A DNA stretch of 64,000 nt from Tolypothrix sp. PCC 7910 (lineage in GTDB: Bacteria; Cyanobacteriota; Cyanobacteriia; Cyanobacteriales; Nostocaceae), in contig NZ_CP050440.1 in NCBI RefSeq assembly GCF_011769525.1, positions 3,039,501-3,103,500 of the forward strand, given 5' to 3'. The notes under the pieces were generated by a model that searched no databases, was not told where the DNA came from, and was given only the letters and a program-made list of their open reading frames with translations. How positions within the stretch are numbered: position 1 is the first letter of the stretch; the number at the start of each line of letters is the position of its first letter. This document shows positions 44,620 to 57,100 of the stretch, piece after piece. The translations under genes were made by a program, and so were the position numbers.

Positions 44620-45921
44620 TCATTCTTCACGCTGAATTCGTCTTCTTACTGAATCGGCGTGAGATGGAAGTCCCTCTGCTGTTGCTAATACATCAATTGC
44701 ACCAGCCACCTTCTGTAATGCAGATTGTGAGTATTGAATAATACTAGAATGTTTGAGAAAAGTTTCTACACCCAAACCCGAAGCATAACGAGCTGCACCA
44801 GAGGTAGGCAATGTATGATTTGGCCCAGCTAAATAATGTCCAATAGCTTCCGGTGTAGAGTCTCCTAAGAAAATTGCCCCAGCATGACGAATTTTTGGTA
44901 ATAATTCCCAAGGCTCTTGAATTTCTAATGCTAAATGTTCAGGGGCAAACTCATTAGCCAGTTCTGCTGCGGCATCAAGGGATTCTACAATCACAATTAA
45001 GCCATAATGGGCGATCGCTTTTTCTGTATCTATTCGTCGAGGATGATCCACCAGTTGTCTTTCTACAGCAACTTGTACGTTTTTTGCCAAAGCCGCGTCT
45101 GTAGTCAACAAAATCGCCGCTGCCATAGGATCGTGTTCGGCTGGCGTTAACATATCAGCAGCCACATTTACGGGATTTGCGGTTTCATCAGCAATAATTA
45201 GCACTTCACTTGGCCCAGCCAAACAATCAATACCAACAGTGCCATACACTAATTTTTTTGCTAGTGTGACATAAATATTACCTGGGCCAGCAATGACATT
45301 GACTTTAGGAATTGTTTCTGTTCCATAAGCTAAAGCCGCGATCGCCTGTGCGCCGCCAATGCGATAAATTTCTTGGATGCCAACTTCTTGAGCAGCTACT
45401 AAGACAGCCGGACTAATTGCTTTGCCTGCTCCTGGAGGCGTTACCATAACTACCCTAGGTACACCAGCCACCTTGGCCGGAATTGCATTCATCAGTACCG
45501 TGCTAGGATAGCCAGAGCGACCACCAGGCACATATAAACCAGCGCGATCCACAGGGTTGTAGCGTTTGCCCAGTACTACATCATCATCACCAAACTCTAC
45601 CCAACTTTTTGGGACTCGCTTACGGTGAAAGGCTTCAATTTGTTGACAAGCTAGCCGAATCGCTGCCAGCAACTCCTTAGAAACTTGTTGGTAAGCCGCA
45701 TCTAGTTCTGAACCTGTAACGCGCAGTTCCTCTGGCTTAAGAGTTTGGTTATCAAATTCGGCTGTATAATGCAATACAGCCTTATTGCCTTGGCGCTTCA
45801 CTGCTTGTAACACTTCTCGCACCGTTGCCTCTTTGTGAAGCACCTGGTCATCATGGGTGCGATCGCAGATACGTTGTAGTTCTGCTATAACGTCTGCCTG
45901 CTGAGTAATGATTCGCAGCAT
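44620..45921 (-). CDS. hisD: histidinol dehydrogenase
   Basis: The 433-residue protein is full length and catalyses the last two oxidation steps from histidinol to histidine with NAD and zinc. Signature stretches include VPGGRSGYPSTVLMN near residue 130, GPGNIYVTLAK, DCLAGPSEVLIIAD, the AEHDPMAAA zinc/catalytic region near 264, and FAPEHLALE. Other his genes are absent here, as is usual in cyanobacteria where they are scattered. It starts 960 bp from rpsT in the opposite orientation. Confidence 0.97.
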   Translation of the reverse strand: MLRIITQQADVIAELQRICDRTHDDQVLHKEATVREVLQAVKRQGNKAVLHYTAEFDNQTLKPEELRVTGSELDAAYQQVSKELLAAIRLACQQIEAFHRKRVPKSWVEFGDDDVVLGKRYNPVDRAGLYVPGGRSGYPSTVLMNAIPAKVAGVPRVVMVTPPGAGKAISPAVLVAAQEVGIQEIYRIGGAQAIAALAYGTETIPKVNVIAGPGNIYVTLAKKLVYGTVGIDCLAGPSEVLIIADETANPVNVAADMLTPAEHDPMAAAILLTTDAALAKNVQVAVERQLVDHPRRIDTEKAIAHYGLIVIVESLDAAAELANEFAPEHLALEIQEPWELLPKIRHAGAIFLGDSTPEAIGHYLAGPNHTLPTSGAARYASGLGVETFLKHSSIIQYSQSALQKVAGAIDVLATAEGLPSHADSVRRRIQREE

Positions 45922-46886
45922 GGAGTAAGGACAATGCCAAAATTAGAATGTTCCCGCCTGAGAATCAGTTTTGCTTTTTCCCCAAAGAGGTACCAAGCTT
46001 GCGCTAATTCTCTTCTCTAGCTTAACCCGGATTTTTTTGATACTTCCAGTGTTATCAATTCTGTATTGCTTGAGTAGGCGACTTCATTGCTCATTCCCAC
46101 AAGTCTTAGTGGCTTGTAGCAGGGAGTAGGCGTGCCAATTTCCACTCCCCTTTGATCTCATCACTCAATTGCTCGCCAGTATGGATATCATGTGTTTGTA
46201 CATCAACTCACCTTGAATCGAGAATTAGTTAGAGACTGAGTATAAATTTTACTTACTTTTCTTAATTTTACTAGTTAACATGGATAGCGAGACCATGAAT
46301 CCAAGTATCCAGTCTCTAAATTTCAGCCTTGAAATTTAGCTGTGGGCTAGGTATTTGCCGCCGAAATTTATAGATATAGTACCTTGGCAAATTTTTTCCT
46401 CAGATATCCGTTAGTGAGCGAGGATAACTTGTGATTGATTATGGGAGAAATTTATCTTAACGTATTTCTCATGTTGAAATCACATCTCATCAACTTACCC
46501 CAAAGCCGATAATAGTATTTTTTCTTTCAGCTACAGCATCAAGCACTTGTTCCCATAAGTCTCTCAACGGAAAACCCACAAGCAAAAACCAAAATTTTCC
46601 TCTTAGTCGTAGCATAGGCCAGAATGCCTGTTTCTAGTAAGCTTCACAGGGATTCCTCGAAAACTAAGCTAATACGCGTCTAAATTGCATAACTACTAAT
46701 AAGGGCTGTTGACTGTTGACTGTCAACGGTTAACGGTCAACAGCCCACACAATGGATTGTGCAACTTAAAAGCAGAATAGCTTAAGCAGTGATATTTTTT
46801 CGGAAATCTTAACATTGGCGATCTGGATGCTATATTAGTAAATCTAGTAGTGTGTGTACATATTAATAGTCTTTTTGGAACTGACT
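45922..46886. other. divergent intergenic region hisD-rpsT, 965 bp
   Basis: No gene is convincing. It contains a perfect nine-base inverted repeat at 46317-46338 (TAAATTTCA ... TGAAATTTA). It also has a perfect eleven-base inverted repeat at 46703-46746 (GGGCTGTTGAC ... GTCAACAGCCC) whose loop holds further TTGAC units. The last 100 bp should carry the rpsT promoter. Confidence 0.45.
46703..46746. repeat. 44-bp inverted repeat with nested GTTGAC/GTCAAC units
   Basis: The outer arms GGGCTGTTGAC and GTCAACAGCCC match perfectly. Inside, GTTGACTGTCAAC and GTTAAC form further palindromes. It could form a long hairpin about 140 bp before the rpsT start. Confidence 0.65.
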
Positions 46887-47183
46887 GTGGCGAATACAAA
46901 GTCTGCTCTCAAGCGCGCCGAAATCGGAGAACGCAACCGACTGCGAAATAAAGCATATAAATCAGCTGTCAAGACGCTGATGAAGAAGTACCTAAATGCT
47001 GTACAACTCTATGCTGCTAATCCGACTCCTGAATTAAATCAACAAGTACAAGAGCGATTAGCTGAAGCTTACAGCAAAATCGATAAAGCTGTTAAGCGAG
47101 GTGTGCTTCACCCCAACAATGGGGCTAGGAAAAAGTCAAGATTGGCTCATAAACTCAAACCACTTACACAAACAGCACAGTAG
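46887..47183 (+). CDS. rpsT: 30S ribosomal protein S20
   Basis: The 98-residue protein begins at the GTG at 46887 ([10 protein letters not shown] after Met conversion), which matches the known family start. A longer frame from 46854 adds a hydrophobic stretch not found in S20. The body is basic and helical ([20 protein letters not shown] ends the first helix), binding 16S rRNA in the small subunit. The gene is followed by tatD and the rpo genes on the same strand, an order I believe is conserved in Nostoc-type genomes. Confidence 0.95.
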   Translation: MANTKSALKRAEIGERNRLRNKAYKSAVKTLMKKYLNAVQLYAANPTPELNQQVQERLAEAYSKIDKAVKRGVLHPNNGARKKSRLAHKLKPLTQTAQ

Positions 47184-47195
47184 TCCAAAATCATT

Positions 47196-47241
47196 TAGTC
47201 ATTAGTCTGGTACTAATGACTAATGACTAATGACTAATGAC
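47196..47241. repeat. (TAATGAC)n STRR with hairpin, between rpsT and tatD
   Basis: TAGTCATTAGT and ACTAATGACTA form a perfect eleven-base stem with a five-base loop. The right arm continues into four TAATGAC units (47214-47241). It fills most of the spacer and could attenuate read-through from rpsT. Confidence 0.8.
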
Positions 47242-47253
47242 TCTTAAACCAAA

Positions 47254-48039
47254 ATGCAGCTAATTGACACCCACGTTCACATTAACTTTGACGTTTTTCA
47301 GCAAGATTTAGCAGCGGTGCGATCGCGATGGCAAGAAGCAGGTGTAGTGCATTTAATACATTCCTGTGTCGAACCATCAGAATTTCCCAGTATCCAAGCC
47401 ATAGCACATGAGTTTCCCGAACTCAGCTTTGCCGTAGGTTTACATCCCTTAGATGCTAAACAATGGACAGATCAGACAGCCGATGAAATCTCAACCTTGG
47501 CTCGTTCTGATGCGAAAGTAGTAGCAATGGGAGAAATGGGGCTGGATTTGCGTAAAGCAGATAACTATGAGCAACAGCGCATGGTGTTTGAAGCGCAATT
47601 AGCGATCGCCACTGAACTCAATTTACCTATAATTATCCATTGTCGTGATGCAGCGGCACAGGTAAGAGAAGTGTTGCAAAAATGGCAGGAAAAAAAAGGA
47701 GAAAAAGTTCGGGGTGTAATGCATTGTTGGGGTGGAACACCAGAAGAAGCTCAATGGTTCATTGACTTAGGTTTTTACATTAGCTTTAGCGGGACAGTTA
47801 CCTTCAAAAACGCCAAGCAGATCCAAGCTACCGCCGCAATGGTACCAAGAGATCGCCTGCTAATTGAAACAGACTGTCCTTTTCTCGCTCCCGTCCCCAA
47901 ACGAGGTACAGGCAGAAATGAACCTGCTTACGTCCGTTATGTAGCAGAAAGCATAGCCCAACTGCGTGGGGAAACCATAGAGGAAATAGCTAATCAAACT
48001 ACCCAAAATGCTTGTGAATTATTTGGTCTGGTACTATAG
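47254..48039 (+). CDS. TatD-family metal-dependent hydrolase
   Basis: The 261-residue protein is a TIM-barrel amidohydrolase of the TatD type. It has DTHVHINFD at the N-terminus (metal His residues), GLHPLDAK near residue 62, GEMGLDLRK with the bridging Glu near 93, IIHCRDA near 130, MHCWGG near 155 and [11 protein letters not shown] near 208. Family members are 3'-5' DNA exonucleases with roles in repair. It lies between rpsT and rpoB. An 800 bp gap follows before rpoB. Confidence 0.95.
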   Translation: MQLIDTHVHINFDVFQQDLAAVRSRWQEAGVVHLIHSCVEPSEFPSIQAIAHEFPELSFAVGLHPLDAKQWTDQTADEISTLARSDAKVVAMGEMGLDLRKADNYEQQRMVFEAQLAIATELNLPIIIHCRDAAAQVREVLQKWQEKKGEKVRGVMHCWGGTPEEAQWFIDLGFYISFSGTVTFKNAKQIQATAAMVPRDRLLIETDCPFLAPVPKRGTGRNEPAYVRYVAESIAQLRGETIEEIANQTTQNACELFGLVL

Positions 48040-48842
48040 ACTGTACCTGTAAGTGTAGTTGCTGTGTAAAAATAAATAAACACCTCGGAGGATGGAAATA
48101 TGCTAAAATTATTTCCTCCAAAACATTTTGCTTGCGCCATAATGATAAAGGAAGGAAATTAACACTTCTAAATTTGATTGTGACCTGTTATCAACTTGAC
48201 AATCGCCACCCTAAAAGCAGTTACCCTTTGGGTATCTAAGCTGCTAATTTTAAGAGGTTGATCATCCTCCTATCTCTACAAGCGGATGTACAAAACGCGA
48301 TCACCAAGCCTAACAATATTTAGTTTGCGCTAGACACATTCAGAAAAATACCTTTTCCGTATTTAACCTATAGAAAACTGTTAAACGTAATTGCCTTGTG
48401 AGAATAACCCAGCAAGATAAAGACATACTAATCCAGAGTCGGTTAAGAGCAACTCGGTTCCTTAGTTTTAGGATATCACCGTGAGTCTAAATATAGAGGG
48501 GTATTGAAGACACAACAGAAAAAAGCTGCGGAGGCTAATTAACGCGCTTGTGGGAGGGGAAGTGACGAAAGCCAATTTAATTCCAGACTATCTCAACCAT
48601 CTGCTTTTGAGCAATCAACCTAGTAGCTGGTTATTAGTTATAATGGTCACTTTTAAGGGAGTACTTTCCCCCTTGTCAAGATAGCACTTTCCAGCTTTAA
48701 TTTCTGCGTTTGCCCGTACCTGCGCTCTAGCAGGTGACGTTAAGGAGAAGTTCCCCAACAGCTACGGACACTGGCTAGCGGTGGGAACCGTGAAATAGCA
48801 GTGTCCAATGGTAAGTTTAACCAGGTTGACAAAGGTAGAGGC
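48040..48842. other. rpoB upstream region and probable long leader, 803 bp
   Basis: No ORF is convincing. Close to rpoB there are two stems: ACCTGC/GCAGGT around a six-base loop at 48718-48735, and GTTCCC/GGGAAC enclosing 48750-48788. The second ends 55 bp before the chosen start codon. A further imperfect stem at about 48086-48119 (GGAGGA ... TTTCCTCC) could end the tatD transcript. The region is likely to hold the main rpo promoter. Confidence 0.45.
48718..48788 (+). promoter_or_regulatory. structured 5' leader candidate of the rpoB operon
   Basis: Two consecutive potential hairpins (48718-48735 and 48750-48788) lie just upstream of rpoB. The second encloses another weak stem. RNA polymerase beta operons are often autoregulated through leader structures, so a regulatory role is reasonable but unproven. 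Confidence 0.3.
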
Positions 48843-51800
48843 ATGACGAACGAAACATATATGGAACCCGCCTTTCTGTTGCCCGACTTGATTGAAATCC
48901 AGCGTTCCAGTTTCCGTTGGTTTTTAGAAGAAGGGCTAATAGAAGAACTTAACTCCTTTAGTCCGATTACAGATTACACTGGCAAACTAGAACTACACTT
49001 TTTAGGTCAAAACTACAAACTTAAAGAACCAAAGTACAGTGTCGAAGAAGCCAAACGGCGAGATAGTACATACGCCGTCCAAATGTATGTTCCCACAAGG
49101 CTACTCAACAAAGAAACCGGGGATATCAAAGAACAAGAAGTATTTATTGGTGATCTGCCCTTGATGACCGATCGCGGTACTTTTATTATTAACGGTGCCG
49201 AACGGGTAATCGTCAACCAAATTGTGCGATCGCCTGGAGTTTATTACAAATCGGAAATTGATAAAAACGGTCGCCGCACCTATTCAGCTAGCTTAATTCC
49301 CAACCGGGGAGCGTGGCTGAAATTTGAAACAGACCGTAATGATTTAGTGTGGGTACGGATTGATAAAACCCGCAAACTGTCGGCACAGGTACTCTTAAAA
49401 GCCCTAGGTTTATCAGATAACGAAATTTTTGACGCTTTACGGCACCCTGAGTATTTCCAAAAAACCATTGAAAAAGAAGGGCAGTTTTCTGAAGAAGAAG
49501 CCCTGATGGAGTTATATCGTAAATTGCGTCCTGGTGAACCACCAACAGTCTTAGGTGGGCAACAGTTATTAGACTCCCGTTTCTTCGACCCCAAACGTTA
49601 CGATTTGGGTCGTGTGGGACGCTATAAACTCAACAAAAAATTACGGCTGTCTGTCCCCGACACCATGCGCGTCTTAACTCCTGGTGACATCTTGGCAGCA
49701 GTAGACTACCTGATCAACCTGGAATATGATATCGGTAGCATTGATGACATTGACCACTTAGGCAATCGCCGAGTGCGAAGTGTGGGCGAATTACTGCAAA
49801 ACCAAGTGCGTGTAGGTTTAAACCGCCTAGAGAGAATTATTCGGGAACGGATGACAGTATCTGACGCAGAAGTTCTGACCCCAGCCTCCCTAGTCAACCC
49901 TAAACCACTGGTAGCCGCCATTAAAGAATTCTTTGGCTCCAGCCAATTAAGTCAGTTCATGGATCAAACCAATCCCTTAGCAGAACTGACTCACAAACGC
50001 CGTCTCTCTGCCCTTGGCCCTGGTGGTCTAACCAGAGAAAGAGCTGGGTTCGCTGTGCGAGATATCCACCCCAGCCACTACGGACGGATTTGCCCCATTG
50101 AAACCCCAGAAGGCCCCAATGCTGGTTTGATTGGCTCTTTAGCAACCCATGCGCGGGTAAACCAGTACGGCTTTTTGGAAACTCCATTTAGACCGGTGGA
50201 AAATGGTCGTGTGAGGTTTGACCTACCGCCAGCTTACATGACTGCTGATGAAGAAGACGATTTGCGCGTTGCTCCCGGGGATATCCCAGTTGATGAAAAT
50301 GGCATGATCATCGGGCCACAAGTGCCAGTACGCTATCGTCAGGAATTTTCTACAACCACCCCAGAGCAGGTGGATTACGTAGCAGTATCTCCCGTACAGA
50401 TTGTATCGGTAGCTACGAGTATGATTCCCTTCTTGGAGCATGACGACGCAAACCGGGCATTGATGGGTTCTAACATGCAACGGCAAGCAGTACCCCTGCT
50501 GAAACCAGAGCGTCCATTAGTGGGAACAGGCTTAGAAGCCCAAGGCGCACGGGACTCCGGGATGGTAATCGTATCTCGTACTGATGGTGATGTGGTTTAT
50601 GTGGATGCCACAACAATTCGGGTCCGCGTCAAAAACTCCAACTCAGAAATCAAGTACACCCTTTCCAAGTATCAGCGCTCCAACCAAGACACCTGCCTCA
50701 ACCAAAAACCCTTGGTGCGGATAGGTGAGCGTGTAGTTGCTGGTCAGGTACTAGCTGATGGCTCCTCTACAGAAGGTGGAGAATTGGCCTTGGGTCAAAA
50801 TATCGTCGTCGCCTATATGCCTTGGGAAGGCTACAACTACGAAGACGCGATTTTGATTTCCGAAAGATTAGTCCAGGATGATGTTTATACCTCAATTCAC
50901 ATTGAGAAATATGAAATTGAGGCGAGACAAACCAAACTGGGCCCTGAAGAAATTACCCGAGAAATTCCTAACGTTGGGGAAGATGCCCTACGGCAACTAG
51001 ACGAACAGGGAATTATTCGTATTGGGGCATGGGTAGAAGCCGGAGATATCTTAGTAGGAAAAGTTACACCCAAAGGTGAATCTGACCAACCCCCAGAAGA
51101 AAAACTCTTGCGGGCAATTTTCGGGGAAAAAGCCCGGGATGTGCGTGATAACTCCCTGCGAGTTCCCAACGGTGAAAAAGGGCGCGTTGTTGACGTGCGT
51201 CTATTTACCCGCGAACAAGGGGATGAACTACCACCAGGTGCCAACATGGTAGTCCGCGTATATGTCGCCCAGAAACGAAAAATCCAAGTCGGCGACAAAA
51301 TGGCGGGACGGCACGGCAACAAGGGAATTATTTCCCGGATATTGCCCTTAGAAGATATGCCTTACTTACCAGATGGTTCCCCAGTAGATATCGTCCTCAA
51401 CCCCTTAGGTGTACCCAGCCGGATGAATGTCGGACAGGTCTTTGAATGTCTATTAGGATGGGCTGGCCAAAACTTAGGTGTAAGGTTTAAGATTACTCCC
51501 TTTGATGAAATGTATGGGGAAGAATCTTCTCGCCGCATTGTGCATGGCAAATTGCAAGAAGCACGGGATGAAACAGGTAGAAATTGGGTATACAACCCTG
51601 ATGATCCTGGCAAAATCATGGTCTTCGATGGCCGGACTGGCGAACCCTTTGACCGACCAGTAACCGTGGGCGTAGCTTACATGCTGAAGCTGGTGCATTT
51701 GGTGGATGATAAAATCCACGCCCGGTCTACAGGCCCTTACTCTCTGGTTACTCAACAACCCTTGGGTGGTAAAGCGCAACAAGGTGGTCAGCGCTTCGGA

Positions 51801-52142
51801 GAAATGGAAGTGTGGGCATTGGAAGCCTTTGGTGCAGCTTACACCTTGCAGGAATTGCTGACAGTGAAATCAGACGATATGCAGGGAAGAAATGAAGCCC
51901 TCAACGCCATTGTTAAAGGTAAGGCTATTCCCAGACCAGGAACGCCAGAGTCCTTTAAGGTATTGATGCGAGAACTGCAATCCTTAGGCCTAGATATTGC
52001 CGTCCACAAAGTAGAAACCCAAGCAGATGGCAGTTCCTTAGATGTGGAAGTCGATTTGATGGCAGACCAATCAGCGCGTCGCACACCACCTCGACCCACC
52101 TATGAATCCCTTTCCCGTGAATCACTGGAAGATGACGAATAA
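48843..52142 (+). CDS. rpoB: RNA polymerase beta subunit
   Basis: The protein is about 1099 residues from the ATG at 48843 ([11 protein letters not shown]). The open frame extends to a GTG at 48801, but the shorter start fits the family better and has AAAGGTAGAGG upstream. Recognisable parts are the rifampicin region ([20 protein letters not shown] then [10 protein letters not shown]), [16 protein letters not shown], the lobe with MAGRHGNKG, and the C-terminal [15 protein letters not shown]. It forms the catalytic core with RpoC1 and RpoC2. It heads a three-gene operon with rpoC1 and rpoC2. Confidence 0.98.
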   Translation: MTNETYMEPAFLLPDLIEIQRSSFRWFLEEGLIEELNSFSPITDYTGKLELHFLGQNYKLKEPKYSVEEAKRRDSTYAVQMYVPTRLLNKETGDIKEQEVFIGDLPLMTDRGTFIINGAERVIVNQIVRSPGVYYKSEIDKNGRRTYSASLIPNRGAWLKFETDRNDLVWVRIDKTRKLSAQVLLKALGLSDNEIFDALRHPEYFQKTIEKEGQFSEEEALMELYRKLRPGEPPTVLGGQQLLDSRFFDPKRYDLGRVGRYKLNKKLRLSVPDTMRVLTPGDILAAVDYLINLEYDIGSIDDIDHLGNRRVRSVGELLQNQVRVGLNRLERIIRERMTVSDAEVLTPASLVNPKPLVAAIKEFFGSSQLSQFMDQTNPLAELTHKRRLSALGPGGLTRERAGFAVRDIHPSHYGRICPIETPEGPNAGLIGSLATHARVNQYGFLETPFRPVENGRVRFDLPPAYMTADEEDDLRVAPGDIPVDENGMIIGPQVPVRYRQEFSTTTPEQVDYVAVSPVQIVSVATSMIPFLEHDDANRALMGSNMQRQAVPLLKPERPLVGTGLEAQGARDSGMVIVSRTDGDVVYVDATTIRVRVKNSNSEIKYTLSKYQRSNQDTCLNQKPLVRIGERVVAGQVLADGSSTEGGELALGQNIVVAYMPWEGYNYEDAILISERLVQDDVYTSIHIEKYEIEARQTKLGPEEITREIPNVGEDALRQLDEQGIIRIGAWVEAGDILVGKVTPKGESDQPPEEKLLRAIFGEKARDVRDNSLRVPNGEKGRVVDVRLFTREQGDELPPGANMVVRVYVAQKRKIQVGDKMAGRHGNKGIISRILPLEDMPYLPDGSPVDIVLNPLGVPSRMNVGQVFECLLGWAGQNLGVRFKITPFDEMYGEESSRRIVHGKLQEARDETGRNWVYNPDDPGKIMVFDGRTGEPFDRPVTVGVAYMLKLVHLVDDKIHARSTGPYSLVTQQPLGGKAQQGGQRFGEMEVWALEAFGAAYTLQELLTVKSDDMQGRNEALNAIVKGKAIPRPGTPESFKVLMRELQSLGLDIAVHKVETQADGSSLDVEVDLMADQSARRTPPRPTYESLSRESLEDDE

Positions 52143-52147
52143 AGATT

Positions 52148-52225
52148 AGGTAATAGGGCATAGGGAATAGGGCAGAGAAATTAATCTCAATGCCCAATGC
52201 CCAATGCCCCATGCCCAATGCCCAG
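52148..52225. repeat. STRR spacer between rpoB and rpoC1
   Basis: GGGCATA/GGGAATA units are followed by CCCAATG/CCCCATG units. The two halves are partly complementary. Repeats of this kind inside an essential operon show that the insertions are tolerated in untranslated spacer. Confidence 0.75.
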
Positions 52226-52276
52226 TTCTCAACAAAAAACTAAATATACTCATAACTCAGAACTCAGCACTTAAGT

Positions 52277-54154
52277 ATGAGAAACGCCCAAACTAATCAG
52301 TTTGACTACGTAAAAATCGGCTTGGCATCACCAGAACGCATTCGGCAGTGGGGCGAACGCACTTTGCCTAACGGTCAGGTTGTAGGTGAAGTTACCAAGC
52401 CAGAAACAATCAATTACCGTACTCTCAAGCCAGAGATGGACGGCTTATTTTGCGAACGCATCTTTGGCCCAGCAAAAGATTGGGAATGCCATTGCGGTAA
52501 ATATAAAAGAGTACGTCATAGAGGCATCGTCTGCGAACGCTGCGGTGTAGAAGTCACCGAGTCACGGGTACGGCGGCACCGTATGGGATACATTAAACTC
52601 GCCGCCCCAGTAGCTCACGTCTGGTACCTCAAAGGGATTCCTAGCTATATTTCTATTTTGCTAGATATGCCCTTGCGGGATGTAGAACAAATTGTCTATT
52701 TCAACTCTTATGTTGTTCTTAGCCCAGGCAATGCCGAAACTTTAACCTATAAACAGCTACTCAGTGAAGACCAGTGGCTGGAAATTGAAGACCAAATTTA
52801 TAGTGAAGATTCCCAGCTACAGGGCGTAGAGGTAGGTATTGGTGCAGAGGCACTGTTGCACTTGCTTGCTGATATTAATTTAGAACAAGAAGCTGAAAGC
52901 CTCCGGGAAGAAATTGGCAATGCTAAGGGACAAAAGCGAGCCAAGTTAATTAAACGCTTGCGGGTAATTGACAACTTCATCGCTACTGGTTCTAAACCAG
53001 AGTGGATGGTAATGGCAGTTATTCCTGTGATTCCCCCAGATTTACGCCCAATGGTGCAGCTCGATGGTGGTCGATTTGCTACCAGCGATTTGAATGATTT
53101 GTATCGCCGCGTAATTAACCGGAATAATCGTCTGGCACGCCTACAAGAAATTTTGGCACCAGAAATTATTGTGCGGAACGAAAAGCGGATGTTGCAAGAA
53201 GCAGTAGACGCTTTGATTGACAACGGTCGCAGAGGACGCACTGTAGTTGGTGCCAATAACCGTCCATTAAAATCTTTATCCGACATTATTGAAGGTAAGC
53301 AAGGACGCTTCCGGCAAAACTTGTTAGGTAAACGGGTTGACTACTCCGGTCGTTCCGTAATTGTAGTAGGGCCAAAATTAAATATCCACCAGTGCGGTTT
53401 GCCAAGAGAAATGGCAATTGAGCTATTTCAACCCTTCGTGATCAATCGCTTGATTCGCAGTGGGATGGTTAACAACATCAAAGCAGCGAAAAAACTCATC
53501 TCTCGTAACGATCCCAGCGTGTGGGATGTACTAGAAGAAGTGATTGAAGGACACCCAGTACTGCTGAACCGGGCACCAACATTGCACCGCTTAGGGATTC
53601 AGGCCTTTGAGCCAATTTTGGTGGAAGGTAGAGCCATTCAACTCCATCCGTTAGTTTGTCCGGCATTTAACGCTGACTTTGACGGTGACCAAATGGCGGT
53701 ACACGTGCCCCTATCCTTAGAAAGTCAGGCAGAGGCCCGATTATTGATGCTGGCTTCTAACAATATATTGTCGCCAGCTACAGGCAAACCAATTATCACG
53801 CCCAGCCAAGACATGGTGTTGGGAGCATATTACTTAACCGCAGAAAACCCTGGTGCTACCAAAGGGGCAGGTCGGTATTTTGCTTCTCTTGACGATGTAA
53901 TTATGGCTTTCCAGCAAGAGCAAATTGACTTACACGCCTATATCTACGTGCGGTTTGATGGAGAAGTAGAATCAGACGGGCCCGACACAGAACCACTGGA
54001 AGTGACAGACAACAGCGATGGTACTCGGACTTTGCTGTATAAATACCGCCGAGTCAGAGAAGACGCTCAAGGAAATTTATTGTCTCAGTATGTCCGCACG
54101 ACACCAGGCCGCGTTATTTACAACAAAGCAATTCAGGAAGCACTGGCAAGCTAA
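52277..54154 (+). CDS. rpoC1: RNA polymerase gamma subunit (N-terminal part of beta')
   Basis: The 625-residue protein matches the N-terminal part of bacterial beta'. A zinc site with Cys71, Cys73, Cys86 and Cys89 lies near the start. The clamp region follows, with [18 protein letters not shown] around residue 345. The catalytic magnesium motif NADFDGD has Asp467, Asp469 and Asp471. In cyanobacteria and plastids beta' is naturally encoded by two genes, so the end at residue 625 is not a truncation. It is followed by rpoC2 after 18 bp. Confidence 0.98.
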   Translation: MRNAQTNQFDYVKIGLASPERIRQWGERTLPNGQVVGEVTKPETINYRTLKPEMDGLFCERIFGPAKDWECHCGKYKRVRHRGIVCERCGVEVTESRVRRHRMGYIKLAAPVAHVWYLKGIPSYISILLDMPLRDVEQIVYFNSYVVLSPGNAETLTYKQLLSEDQWLEIEDQIYSEDSQLQGVEVGIGAEALLHLLADINLEQEAESLREEIGNAKGQKRAKLIKRLRVIDNFIATGSKPEWMVMAVIPVIPPDLRPMVQLDGGRFATSDLNDLYRRVINRNNRLARLQEILAPEIIVRNEKRMLQEAVDALIDNGRRGRTVVGANNRPLKSLSDIIEGKQGRFRQNLLGKRVDYSGRSVIVVGPKLNIHQCGLPREMAIELFQPFVINRLIRSGMVNNIKAAKKLISRNDPSVWDVLEEVIEGHPVLLNRAPTLHRLGIQAFEPILVEGRAIQLHPLVCPAFNADFDGDQMAVHVPLSLESQAEARLLMLASNNILSPATGKPIITPSQDMVLGAYYLTAENPGATKGAGRYFASLDDVIMAFQQEQIDLHAYIYVRFDGEVESDGPDTEPLEVTDNSDGTRTLLYKYRRVREDAQGNLLSQYVRTTPGRVIYNKAIQEALAS

Positions 54155-54172
54155 CTTGGGGATAAATCACTA

Positions 54173-57100
54173 ATGACAAACGAAAAGGCAATTTTCCGCA
54201 ATCGCGTAGTTGATAAAGGCCAGCTGAGAAATTTAATTTCTTGGTCTTTTGTAAATTACGGTACAGCGCGTACCGCAGTCATGGCGGACAAACTGAAAGA
54301 CTTGGGATTTCGCTATGCCACCAAAGCTGGGGTGTCTATCAGTGTCGATGATTTGATGGTGCCACCTTCCAAGCGAGCGCTTCTAGAAGCAGCAGAAGAG
54401 GAAATTCGCGCTACTGAAGCCCGGTACCAACGGGGGGAAATTACGGAAGTAGAACGCTTCCAAAAAGTAATTGATACTTGGAACGGTACTAGTGAAGCTC
54501 TCAAAGACGAAGTAGTTGTTCACTTTAAAAAGACCAATCCCCTCAATTCCGTTTACATGATGGCATTCTCTGGTGCACGGGGTAATATCTCCCAAGTGCG
54601 CCAGTTAGTAGGGATGCGGGGATTGATGGCTGATCCCCAAGGGGAAATTATTGACTTACCAATCAAAACCAACTTCCGTGAAGGACTCACCGTTACGGAA
54701 TACATTATTTCTTCTTACGGTGCCCGCAAAGGACTTGTAGATACAGCTTTGCGGACGGCTGACTCTGGTTATCTTACCCGTCGTCTGGTGGACGTATCCC
54801 AGGATGTAATTATCCGGGAATTTGATTGCGGTACTACCAGAGGCATTCCCATTCGGGCAATGGTAGAAGGTGGCAAAACAAAAATTCCTCTAGCTACTCG
54901 CTTACATGGACGGGTAGTAGCGGAAGATGTGGTAGATCCTAAGACAAAAGAAGTGATAGCGCCACGGAATACCCCAGTTTCCGATGAATTGGCAGCAAAA
55001 ATTCAAAAATCTGGGGTAACTGAAGTATTGGCGCGATCGCCCCTAACTTGTGAAGCGGCACGTTCAGTTTGTCAACATTGCTACGGCTGGAGTTTAGCCC
55101 ACGCCAAGATGGTGGACTTGGGTGAAGCCGTGGGGATTATCGCTGCCCAAAGTATTGGGGAACCAGGTACCCAGCTAACCATGCGGACATTCCACACAGG
55201 TGGTGTGTTCACAGGGGAAGTCGCTCAACAAGTACGCTCCAAAATTGATGGGACTGTCAAGATTCCTCGGAAGCTGAAGGTAAGAGCATATCGTACCCGT
55301 CACGGTGAAGATGCTCTGTATGTAGAGGCCAACGGTATCCTGATTTTGGAACCGAAAAAAGTCGGAACCGATACCCCGCCTCCCCAAGAAGTGCATCTCA
55401 CTCAAGGCTCCACATTATATGTGTTCGATGGGCACCAAGTAAAACAAGGTCAGTTGCTAGCAGAAGTTGCTCTGGGTGGACGTACAGCTCGTGCTAACAC
55501 CGAAAAAGCAGTAAAAGACGTAGCAACAGACTTGGCAGGGGAAGTACAGTTTGCGGAAGTTGTACCCGAACAAAAAACAGACCGCCAAGGCAATACCACC
55601 ACTACAGCCGCTAGGGGTGGTTTGATTTGGATTTTGTCAGGGGAAGTGTATAACTTACCACCTGGTGCCGAATTAGTAGTGAAAAATGGAGATGCGATCG
55701 CCTCTAATGGTGTACTCGCAGAAACTAAATTAACGACCTTGCATGGTGGTACAGTCCGCTTACCAGAGGCTACCCCTGGCAAGAGCACGAGGGAAATTGA
55801 AATTATTACCGCTTCTGTAGTCTTAGATCAAGCAACAGTCACGGTTCAAAGTTCCCAAGGTCGAAACAGCTACCTAGTCTCTACTGGTAATAACCAAGTA
55901 TTTAACCTCAGAGCTACTCCAGGCACAAAAGTGCAAAATGGGCAAGTGGTAGCAGAATTAATTGATGACCGCTATCGCACAACCACTGGGGGCTTCCTAA
56001 AATTCGCTGGTGTAGAAGTTCAGAAAAAAGGTAAAGCTAAACTCGGTTATGAAGTAGTACAGGGTGGTACCTTGCTGTGGATTCCTGAAGAAACCCACGA
56101 AGTCAACAAAGACATCTCCTTGCTGTTAGTAGAAGATGGACAGTTCGTGGAAGCAGGTACCGAGGTAGTTAAGGATATCTTCTGCCAAAACAGTGGTGTG
56201 ATTGAAGTTACTCAGAAAAACGACATCTTGCGGGAAGTCGTGATTAAGCCAGGTGAACTGCTAATGGTAGATGATCCAGAAGCAGTCATTGGTCGAGACA
56301 ACACCTTTATTCAGCCAGGAGAAGAATTCCAAGGCACAGTAGCCACCGAATTGCGCTATATCCAATATGTGGAGTCGCCAGAAGGCCCTGCTTTATTGAG
56401 TCGGCCAGTAGTGGAGTTTGCTGTTCCTACCAACCCTGATGTGCCATCCACCACATCTGTTAGCCAGCAAACTGGGCGTTCGATTCAGTTAAGGGCAGTA
56501 CAAAGACTACCTTACAAAGACTCCGAACGTGTCAAGTCTGTGGAAGGTGTAGAACTGCTGCGTACCCAACTAGTATTGGAAATCGAGCAGGAAGGCGAAC
56601 AAGACCACAATGCTTCTCCCTTAGCAGCTGATATTGAATTAATAGCCGATCCTGACGATACGGATCTGCAGCGTTTGCAGTTAGTAATTTTGGAATCTTT
56701 GGTGATTCGTCGTGATATTACCGCTGACGCTACCCAAGGTAGTACCCAAACTGCACTGGAAGTACAGGATGGACAAACCATCGCCCCTGGTGCAGTTGTC
56801 GCTAGTACCCAAATCTTGTGTAAAGAAGGCGGTACAGTGCGAGGTGTACAGAAAGGCTCAGAAAACGTCCGCCGTTGTCTAGTTTTACGTGACAGCGTTG
56901 ACAAAATCACAATCAATACTAACGTCCAACCCAACCTGAAGGCAGGAGACTTGTTAGTTGAAGGTGCAGAAATCGCCCCTGGTATCTTTGCCCCTGAATC
57001 TGGTCAAGTCCTAAATGTCAGGAATGCGTCCGCTAGTTCTGCGGCTGGTGAATCAGCGCTCAGTACTAAAAATTACTCCATTGATATTCGCATTGGTCGT

